Under the pieces are notes generated by a model, which saw nothing but the letters and a program-made list of their open reading frames with translations, ran no database searches and had not been told where the DNA came from. The position numbers and the translations under genes were made by a program. Positions 1 to 4,996 of a stretch of DNA of 7,226 bases are shown here, piece by piece. Origin of the DNA: Cypionkella sp. (GTDB lineage: Bacteria; Pseudomonadota; Alphaproteobacteria; Rhodobacterales; Rhodobacteraceae); assembly GCA_018063485.1 (NCBI GenBank), contig JAGPBG010000105.1:1-7226 (forward strand). Direction: 5' to 3'. The first letter of the stretch is position 1. Every line of letters starts with the position of its first letter.

Positions 1-808
1 GGGCGAACACAGCCCAGCCAAACCCTTCCAGCTTTTGCCCCGAGGAAATCCGAATCACCCGATCATCCGCAGGGCCTTCGGAAAGCTGGTTGGCAAGATA
101 TCGCCCCTCAACCTCGTCCACCCCCACCACAGCGCGGTCGGGGCCACCTTCGGCAAACAGGCGGCGCTTGGCGGCGAAATAGCCGCCCATGCCGGCATGG
201 CGATCCAGATGATCGGGTGTGAGGTTCGTAAAGACGGCTATGTCAGGGGTAAGTGAGCGGGCGAGGTCGGTTTGATAGGAGGACAGTTCCAGCACCACCA
301 CGCAGCCATCGCTGGCAGGGTCGAGATCAAGCACGCCGCGACCGATGTTTCCAGCCATTTGGGTCGGGCGGCCCGCCACTTCCAGAATGTGGTGGATCAG
401 CGCCGTGGTCGTGCTCTTGCCGTTCGAACCCGTGATGCAAACCACGCGGGGGGTGGTTTCGAAGCTGTCCCAGTCCGGGCCTGCAAAGCTGCGGAAAAAG
501 AGGCCGATGTCATTGTCTACCGGGATGCCAGCCTCAAGCGCGCGGGCGATGGTCTTGTTGGGGCTGGGGTAGAGATGGGGGATGCCGGGTGAGGTGATAA
601 GGGCGGCGAGGCCATCAAGGGTGGCTGAGCGGCTGAGATCGGTGCAGATGAAACCCGCCTCTTCCGCCTTGGCACGGGCCTCGGGGCTGTCGTCCCACAA
701 AAGCGGTTCCGCGCCACCGGCCAGCAGGGCGCGGGCGGTGGCGAGCCCAGATCGGCCCAGCCCCAGAACGGCGACCTTGGCGCCTGCATAGCCTTTAACG
801 GGAATCAT
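1..808 (-). CDS. murD: UDP-N-acetylmuramoyl-L-alanine--D-glutamate ligase MurD, 3' end cut by the window edge
   Basis: MurD is the cytoplasmic Mur ligase that adds D-glutamate to UDP-MurNAc-L-Ala using ATP, in peptidoglycan precursor synthesis. The visible 269 residues start at ATG 808-806 and open with the Rossmann-like UDP-binding domain ([10 protein letters not shown] at about 12-21). The ATP P-loop GSNGKSTTT lies at 127-135, followed by AGNIG at 152-156, ELSSYQ at 174-179 and the Mur-ligase signature [10 protein letters not shown] at 195-204. Lys214 in YFAAKRR sits where the family has its carbamylated lysine. The family is about 450-470 residues long, so roughly 60% is present and the C-terminal glutamate-ligase domain is off the left edge. 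An AGAGG ribosome site lies six bases upstream. The gene begins divergently from an aminotransferase, so it is not read through from an adjacent mraY here. I see no frameshift in the visible part. Confidence 0.96.
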   Translation of the reverse strand, partial: MIPVKGYAGAKVAVLGLGRSGLATARALLAGGAEPLLWDDSPEARAKAEEAGFICTDLSRSATLDGLAALITSPGIPHLYPSPNKTIARALEAGIPVDNDIGLFFRSFAGPDWDSFETTPRVVCITGSNGKSTTTALIHHILEVAGRPTQMAGNIGRGVLDLDPASDGCVVVLELSSYQTDLARSLTPDIAVFTNLTPDHLDRHAGMGGYFAAKRRLFAEGGPDRAVVGVDEVEGRYLANQLSEGPADDRVIRISSGQKLEGFGWAVFA

Positions 809-1082
809 GGGATGCCTCTTTCAGTGATGGCGCAAAGAATGCACCGGCGAGGGGTTGGGCGGCAAGAGCACTATCCGTTTTCCTTGAGGTGCACATTGTT
901 TAGCGCCGGATACCCCTGATCGAGACTCCACGGCCACATCAGATCAGCATAGCCGCCGGATTTTCAATTCTTTCTCCAAATCAAGACTCAACTCATCAGA
1001 TTTGCATCTTCATGAAATCGCGAGCGGGCACAGGCTCCATATCCCTCTTGCCAGCCGCCGCAGTTTCCGGCCAAATCTCGCC
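809..1082. other. Divergent intergenic region between murD and the aminotransferase
   Basis: This 274-base stretch must hold the start signals of two divergent genes. Its middle part (about 958-1015) is clearly richer in A and T than the flanks, as expected of a promoter zone, but I found no convincing paired -35/-10 hexamers on either strand. A six-base inverted repeat, CTGATC at 916-921 and GATCAG at 942-947, is separated by 20 bases and could be an operator or chance. A 24-codon ORF occupies 1012-1086. There is no tRNA or recognisable riboswitch. Confidence 0.5.
815..819 (-). promoter_or_regulatory. Ribosome binding site of murD
   Basis: On the minus strand the sequence reads AAGAGG, then six bases, then the ATG at 808-806. 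This is a good Shine-Dalgarno match at normal spacing and fixes the murD start. The first residues ([16 protein letters not shown]) also fit the usual short N-terminal stretch before the Rossmann fold. Confidence 0.7.
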
Positions 1083-1086
1083 ATGA
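1012..1086 (+). CDS. Possible 24-codon leader ORF overlapping the aminotransferase start
   Basis: ATG at 1012 opens a 24-codon frame that begins MKSRAGTGS and ends in TGA at 1084-1086. The stop overlaps the aminotransferase ATG (1083-1085) as ATGA, the layout typical of translational coupling. The downstream gene has no visible Shine-Dalgarno sequence, which would fit delivery of ribosomes by the leader. Against it, the leader itself has no clear ribosome site, shows no run of codons suggesting attenuation, and is short enough to occur by chance. The peptide has a basic start and an LLPAAA stretch but is not a convincing signal peptide. Confidence 0.18.
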   Translation: MKSRAGTGSISLLPAAAVSGQISP

Positions 1087-2186
1087 AAGCCCCCATCCTT
1101 ACGCCCCTCGCGCGCACGCTGCCAACGACCGTCCCCTTTGTCGGCCCCGAAACACAAGAGCGCCAGATGGGTCGCGCCTTTCTTGCCCGACTCGGGGCCA
1201 ACGAAAGCACCTTCGGCCCGTCTCCTGCCGCGGTCAAAGCGATGGAACGCGCCGCGCGCGATGCCTGGATGTATGGTGATCCCGAAAACCACGATCTGAA
1301 AGTGGCTCTGGCCGCCCACCACGGCTGCCGCCCCGAAAATATCGTGGTTGGCGAGGGGATTGACGGGCTCTTGGGTTACCTCGCCCGTCTGACAATTGAA
1401 CCCGGCAGCCCCGTGGTAACCTCGCTCGGGGCCTATCCCACCTTCAACTTCCACGTCGCAGGCTATGGCGGCACCCTTCACCGCGCGCCCTATCGCGGCG
1501 ACCACGAAGACCCCGAGGCGTTGCTGGCCCTCGCCCAACAAGAAAAACCGCGCCTCCTCTACTTGGCCAACCCCGACAACCCGATGGGCAGCCATCATCC
1601 CGGCGAAACCATCGCAGCGCTGCTGGCCGATCTGCCCGAGGAAACCCTGCTGGTGCTGGATGAGGCCTATATAGACCTTGCGCCCCAGGGTACTGCCCCG
1701 GTAATCGCAGCCGATACACCCAACCTGATCCGCTTTCGCACCTTTTCCAAGGCGCATGGGCTGGCAGGCTTGCGTGTGGGATATGCAATCACCTCAGCCG
1801 CCCTGGCCACCGCCTTTGACAAGGTGCGCAATCATTTCGGCATGGGGCGCGTTGCACAGGCCGGGGCGCTGGCGGCGCTGCAAGATCACGGATATCTGGA
1901 TGAAATCCTCGCAAGAACCCTGACGGCCCGCGACCGCCTGAGTGGGATCGCCCGCGCCAACGGCCTTGCCCCGCTGCCTTCGGCTACCAATTTCGTCACA
2001 ATGGATTGTGGCCGAAACGGCGATTACGCGAGTGCAATTCTGCGCGCTTTGGCCGACCGCAGGGTTTTCGTGCGGATGCCGGGCGTTGCACCGCTCAATC
2101 GCTGCATAAGGGTCAGCCTTGGAGATGAGGCAAAACTTGCCATTTTCGAATCGGCTTTGCCGGATGCAATCCGTGCCGCGGGATAA
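1083..2186 (+). CDS. PLP-dependent aminotransferase, class I/II, HisC-like
   Basis: This 367-residue protein is a fold-type I pyridoxal-phosphate aminotransferase close to histidinol-phosphate aminotransferases. Seen motifs: the N-terminal substrate loop LGANESTFGPSP, GAYPTF, the cofactor-contacting NPDNPMG at 163-169, DEAYID at 193-198, the Schiff-base Lys223 in FSKAHGLAGLR, and IRVSLG near the C-terminus with Arg343 placed to bind a substrate carboxylate or phosphate. Length matches the family (about 350-370). I chose ATG 1083 because homologues, as I remember them, begin just before the TPLA...PFVGPE segment. An in-frame TTG at 1002 would add 27 unconvincing residues. No clear Shine-Dalgarno precedes 1083. 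No other histidine gene is nearby, so the substrate (histidinol phosphate, an aromatic amino acid or another) cannot be fixed from sequence alone. The stop codon abuts that of the convergent DUF4177 gene. Confidence 0.9.
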   Translation: MKAPILTPLARTLPTTVPFVGPETQERQMGRAFLARLGANESTFGPSPAAVKAMERAARDAWMYGDPENHDLKVALAAHHGCRPENIVVGEGIDGLLGYLARLTIEPGSPVVTSLGAYPTFNFHVAGYGGTLHRAPYRGDHEDPEALLALAQQEKPRLLYLANPDNPMGSHHPGETIAALLADLPEETLLVLDEAYIDLAPQGTAPVIAADTPNLIRFRTFSKAHGLAGLRVGYAITSAALATAFDKVRNHFGMGRVAQAGALAALQDHGYLDEILARTLTARDRLSGIARANGLAPLPSATNFVTMDCGRNGDYASAILRALADRRVFVRMPGVAPLNRCIRVSLGDEAKLAIFESALPDAIRAAG

Positions 2187-2558
2187 TCACTCGGCGGCAA
2201 GGTCGGGCTTGGCGGACCCGATAAGTGGCGCCTGTCCTGCTGGCATTTCGGCAGGGCCAATCCGGCGCGCCGGCACTGAAACAGGGTCCACCAACAGCGC
2301 CCGGTCCGTTGGTGCGACAGTCGCTGAAATTTCGCGCCGAAACACCAGCATGTTCTGATAGGTGGTCTTGGAGCCGGTAAAGCCCACCCGTTCATCCACC
2401 GGCAGGCTGTCCGAGCGCACATAGTCCCAGCCATCGCGCCCCATTTCGTTCATCGCCAAAGTCAAAGCCAGGGCGAAACGATCTTCCAAGGATTTGACCC
2501 CCCGTGCCTTTTCGCCTTTTCGCGGGGCGGGGATCACCTTGAATTCATAGCGGGGCAT
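2187..2558 (-). CDS. DUF4177 domain protein with a Pro/Ala-rich tail
   Basis: This 123-residue protein has no known function. Residues 3-75 look like DUF4177: a YEFKVIPAP opening strand, a central helix (about 23-40), then DGWDYVRSDSLPVDER at 42-57 and a closing strand NMLVFRRE at 69-76. Small proteins of this family typically carry the DGWE/DGWD motif. From about residue 80 the chain becomes rich in Pro, Ala and charged residues with no repeat I can name, and is probably disordered. There is no signal peptide or membrane segment, so it is likely cytoplasmic. AGGAG lies eight bases before the ATG and supports this start. The gene follows gatB on the same strand after 150 bases, with a hairpin and a sigma-54-like sequence between, so it is probably transcribed separately. 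Its stop (2189-2187) touches the stop of the convergent aminotransferase. Confidence 0.85.
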   Translation of the reverse strand: MPRYEFKVIPAPRKGEKARGVKSLEDRFALALTLAMNEMGRDGWDYVRSDSLPVDERVGFTGSKTTYQNMLVFRREISATVAPTDRALLVDPVSVPARRIGPAEMPAGQAPLIGSAKPDLAAE

Positions 2559-2566
2559 CGGGCAAT

Positions 2567-2571
2567 CTCCT
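2567..2571 (-). promoter_or_regulatory. Ribosome binding site of the DUF4177 gene
   Basis: The minus strand reads CAGGAG followed by eight bases and ATG at 2558-2556. This is one of the strongest Shine-Dalgarno sequences in the window and confirms the start. Confidence 0.7.
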
Positions 2572-2590
2572 GAACGGCAAGCCAGTGTTT

Positions 2591-2607
2591 AGCAACATTC
2601 GCCCCAC
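2591..2607 (-). promoter_or_regulatory. Candidate sigma-54 (RpoN) -24/-12 promoter of the DUF4177 gene
   Basis: Read on the minus strand, the 17 bases are GTGGGGCGAATGTTGCT. Compared with the known RpoN consensus YTGGCACGRNNNTTGCW, mismatches are the first base and the C and A of GGCA. The invariant GG and GC are both present exactly ten bases apart. The start point would fall near 2580, leaving about 22 bases that contain the AGGAG site before the ATG. That is a sensible leader. No clear activator-binding dyad is obvious upstream, so this remains a prediction. Confidence 0.4.
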
Positions 2608-2678
2608 AAGGCCAAGTGGCATAACAGCCATTCACACTGATATCCGGGGAAATCCGCCACAGCCCAAGTTCTTGAGAT

Positions 2679-2699
2679 GTCGCAGTCTGCCACCGCAAC
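2679..2699 (-). terminator. Hairpin just after gatB, possible terminator
   Basis: Nine bases after the gatB stop the transcript can fold into an eight-pair stem (GUUGCGGU with ACUGCGAC, two of the pairs G-U) closed by a five-base loop GGCAG. Position and shape fit a gatB transcript end. No run of U follows (the next bases are AUCUCAAG), so it is not a canonical intrinsic terminator and might instead stabilise the 3' end or stop the polymerase only with Rho. Confidence 0.35.
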
Positions 2700-2708
2700 G
2701 GCTAGCAA

Positions 2709-4220
2709 TTACAGCCCCAGCTTTTGCGCCACCATCGCATTGACCACCGCAGGGTTGGCCTTGCCGCCGGTTGATTTCAGCACCTGGCCGGTGAACCACC
2801 CGGCCAGTTTGGCATTCACCCGTGCCTTTTCCACCTGATCAGGATTCGCGGCAATCAGCGCATCCAGCGCCGCTTCAATCGCGCCGGTATCGGTTTCCTG
2901 CTTCATGCCGCGCGCAGCGGCCACGTCGGCGGGATCACCACCCTCGGCCCAGACAATCTCGAACAGCTCTTTCGCCATCTTGCCCGAAATGGTGCCCTTG
3001 GCGATCAGATCCAGCACACCGCCCAACTGCCCAGCCGTCACCGGACTGTCACTCACGCTTTTGCCCTCTTTGTTCAACCGGCCAAACAGCTCGTTGATCA
3101 CCCAATTCGCGGCCTGCTTGCCATCGCGGCCCTTGGCCACATCCTCGAAAAACGCCGCGTTTTCCAGATCGGCGGTCAGCACATTGGCGTCATAATCGGT
3201 CAGCCCGAAATCGCCCATGAACCGCGCCTTCTTGGCATCAGGCAATTCGGGCATCGAAGCGGCAATCGCGTCGACCCAACTTTGCTCGATCTCCAGGGGC
3301 AGCAGATCGGGGCAAGGGAAATAGCGGTAATCATGCGCCTCTTCCTTGGAGCGCATCGAGCGGGTTTCGCCCTTGTCAGGGTCATAAAGCCGGGTTTCCT
3401 GATGCACCACGCCGCCATCCTCCAGAATCGCGATCTGGCGGCGGGCCTCATGATCAATGGCTTGGGTCATGAACCGCATCGAGTTCATGTTCTTGATCTC
3501 GCAGCGCGTTCCCAGATGCGCGAAATCCTGCGTCGCCTGATATTTCTCATACTGCCCAACCCGGCAGACCGAGACATTCACATCCGCGCGCAGATTGCCG
3601 TTCTGCATATTGCCGTCACAAGTGCCAAGATAGCGCAGGATCTGGCGCAGTTTGGTGACATAGGCCGTCGCCTCTTCGGGGCTGCGGATATCGGGGCGCG
3701 AGACAATCTCCATCAAAGCCACGCCGGTTCGGTTGAAATCAACGAAAGACATCGTGGGGTCCATGTCATGGATGCTTTTGCCCGCGTCTTGCTCAAGATG
3801 GATACGCTCGATCCGTACCAGCCGCGCAATTCCCGGCGCCAGTTCCACCAGAACCTCGCCCTCACCGACAATTGGGTGATATAGCTGCGAAATCTGATAA
3901 CCCTGAGGCAGATCGGGGTAGAAATAATTCTTGCGGTCAAAGGCCGAGCGCAGGTTGATCTGCGCCTTGAGGCCAAGCCCCGAGCGCACCGCTTGTTCCA
4001 CGCAGAACTCGTTGATCACCGGCAACATCCCCGGCATCGCGGCATCGACAAAGGCCACATTGGAATTGGGTTCCGCCCCAACTTGGGTTGAGGCCCCCGA
4101 AAACAGCTTGGAGTTTGAGGCAACCTGCGCATGGATTTCCATGCCGATCACCAATTCCCAATCATGCTTTACGCCGGCGATCACCTTGGGTTTCGGCGTC
4201 TCATAGGTCAGATCAAGCAT
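2709..4220 (-). CDS. gatB: Asp-tRNA(Asn)/Glu-tRNA(Gln) amidotransferase subunit B
   Basis: GatB is the kinase-like subunit of the GatCAB complex, which phosphorylates misacylated Glu-tRNA(Gln) or Asp-tRNA(Asn) and lets GatA-derived ammonia amidate it. The protein is 503 residues, normal for the family in this group. Motifs: [10 protein letters not shown] at 24-33 with the metal-site Glu28 and His30, [19 protein letters not shown] at 94-112, HLEQDAGKS at 141-149, and the GatB signature [14 protein letters not shown] at 161-174. The C-terminal YqeY-like tRNA-binding region covers roughly 350-503. I chose ATG 4220 because GAGG lies six bases upstream and the protein then begins [13 protein letters not shown], as in relatives. 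The reading frame stays open upstream to 4595, but that extension is not GatB-like. gatC and gatA are not adjacent, which is common in alphaproteobacteria. Oddity: Cys303 in [11 protein letters not shown], where relatives usually have an acidic residue. Confidence 0.97.
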   Translation of the reverse strand: MLDLTYETPKPKVIAGVKHDWELVIGMEIHAQVASNSKLFSGASTQVGAEPNSNVAFVDAAMPGMLPVINEFCVEQAVRSGLGLKAQINLRSAFDRKNYFYPDLPQGYQISQLYHPIVGEGEVLVELAPGIARLVRIERIHLEQDAGKSIHDMDPTMSFVDFNRTGVALMEIVSRPDIRSPEEATAYVTKLRQILRYLGTCDGNMQNGNLRADVNVSVCRVGQYEKYQATQDFAHLGTRCEIKNMNSMRFMTQAIDHEARRQIAILEDGGVVHQETRLYDPDKGETRSMRSKEEAHDYRYFPCPDLLPLEIEQSWVDAIAASMPELPDAKKARFMGDFGLTDYDANVLTADLENAAFFEDVAKGRDGKQAANWVINELFGRLNKEGKSVSDSPVTAGQLGGVLDLIAKGTISGKMAKELFEIVWAEGGDPADVAAARGMKQETDTGAIEAALDALIAANPDQVEKARVNAKLAGWFTGQVLKSTGGKANPAVVNAMVAQKLGL

Positions 4221-4226
4221 GGGGTG

Positions 4227-4231
4227 CCTCA
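4227..4231 (-). promoter_or_regulatory. Ribosome binding site of gatB
   Basis: TGAGG on the minus strand lies six bases before ATG 4220-4218. It overlaps another in-frame ATG at 4232-4230, which would add only MRHP and has a weaker, more distant AGGGG. The site therefore favours the 4220 start. Confidence 0.55.
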
Positions 4232-4238
4232 TTGAAAA

Positions 4239-4276
4239 CTTGCCCCTTATTAGGGTTGCACCGCGTTTGGGGCAAG
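4239..4276. repeat. Perfect 8-bp inverted repeat upstream of gatB
   Basis: CTTGCCCC at 4239-4246 and GGGGCAAG at 4269-4276 are exact reverse complements separated by 22 bases. The arms flank the putative gatB -10 element and the right arm overlaps the putative -35. This could be a regulator site or an mRNA structure in the gatB leader, or chance in GC-rich DNA. Confidence 0.35.
4247..4275 (-). promoter_or_regulatory. Weak candidate sigma-70-type promoter of gatB
   Basis: On the minus strand TTGCCC (4275-4270) is followed after 17 bases by TAATAA (4252-4247). The -35 is a fair match and the spacing is ideal, but the -10 keeps only three consensus positions. CCTAAT, overlapping it, matches four positions at a shorter 15-base spacing. 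The gene needs a promoter in this divergent gap, which is the main support. I found no equally good candidate for the plus-strand transglycosylase. Confidence 0.25.
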
Positions 4277-4399
4277 GGCAAGCGCGGCGGAAATCTGCCG
4301 ATTGGCCGGGCAAACCGCAGGCTTTTCTTGCCAGAAAGCCGCTCGCGCTGCCAAAAGCGCGCGCCGGGCCACGGAGTTCGGTGCAACCATGTGAGTTTG

Positions 4400-4996
4400 A
4401 TGTCGCTTCGTTTTGCGCCCCTTGTGATCTGCCTTGCCGCTTGTGTTCCTGCAAATCAGCCCGATGTTCGCACCACACTGTCAACCGCTGGACACCCGCG
4501 ACCCGCGATGCGCTGGGATCACCGCCCGGAAGCATCGGAATGGACACATCGCAGCCTGACAGCCATCGCCGCGCGCGATGATGTGCTGGCGTCACAGGTG
4601 CCAGACGATATTGCAGGCTATTGCCCCGGCTATGCCAAGGCGTCAGTGGAAGATCGCCGCGCCTTCTGGTCAGGGTTGCTGTCGGCGGTGGCCAAATATG
4701 AAAGCGGCTGGAACCCGGCGGCTTCGGGGGGAGGCGGGCGCTATATCGGCATCATGCAGATTTCGCCCAAGAGCGCCGCCAATCGTGGCTGCACTGCGCG
4801 GTCCGCCTCGACCCTCAAGAACGGCGGAGCCAATCTGGAATGCGCCGTCGATATGGTGGCAGCGCAGGTTGGGAATGACGGCGTGGTCGCGGGAAGCGGC
4901 AACCGTGGCGTTGGGCGTGACTGGATGCCTTTGCGCAAGGCATCGGCCCGCGCCGAGATTGCCAAATGGACCTCGGCGCAAAGCTATTGCCGCTAG
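4400..4996 (+). CDS. Lytic transglycosylase SLT-domain lipoprotein
   Basis: This is a 198-residue putative envelope lipoprotein that should cleave peptidoglycan glycan strands. It starts [15 protein letters not shown]: one basic residue, a hydrophobic stretch and the lipobox L12-A-A-C15, so Cys15 would be lipidated after signal peptidase II cleavage. A linker runs to about residue 70. The SLT catalytic region follows: KYESGWNP with catalytic Glu101, GIMQIS at 117-122, and the helix after [16 protein letters not shown] at 141-156. Cys75, 131, 148 and 197 could form periplasmic disulfides. It is short for a transglycosylase, essentially the catalytic domain on a lipid anchor. The frame is open upstream to 4088, but that part overlaps gatB and would bury the lipobox. 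An in-frame GTG at 4391 is the only close alternative. No strong Shine-Dalgarno is seen. The stop overlaps the convergent pepN stop. Confidence 0.85.
   Translation: MSLRFAPLVICLAACVPANQPDVRTTLSTAGHPRPAMRWDHRPEASEWTHRSLTAIAARDDVLASQVPDDIAGYCPGYAKASVEDRRAFWSGLLSAVAKYESGWNPAASGGGGRYIGIMQISPKSAANRGCTARSASTLKNGGANLECAVDMVAAQVGNDGVVAGSGNRGVGRDWMPLRKASARAEIAKWTSAQSYCR

Noticed and set aside
916..947. CTGATC/GATCAG inverted repeat in the murD intergenic region
   Set aside because: Six-base arms with a 20-base gap are expected by chance, and no promoter elements are positioned around it.
1002..1082. 27-codon extension of the aminotransferase from a TTG
   Set aside because: The start codon is rare, no ribosome site precedes it, and the added residues are Arg- and His-rich and unlike the family N-terminus.
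996..1757. 253-codon open frame on the minus strand opposite the aminotransferase
   Set aside because: It is fully antisense to a gene with all family motifs and has no recognisable domain of its own.
3282..3884. 200-codon open frame on the plus strand opposite gatB
   Set aside because: It lies wholly inside the conserved GatB core on the other strand and shows no domain.
4088..4399. N-terminal extension of the transglycosylase
   Set aside because: It runs antisense into gatB and would place the signal peptide and lipobox about 104 residues inside the protein.
4221..4595. 125-codon upstream extension of gatB
   Set aside because: It overlaps the transglycosylase gene, has low-complexity Arg/Gly/Ala composition, and the start at 4220 has a good ribosome site and matches known GatB N-termini.
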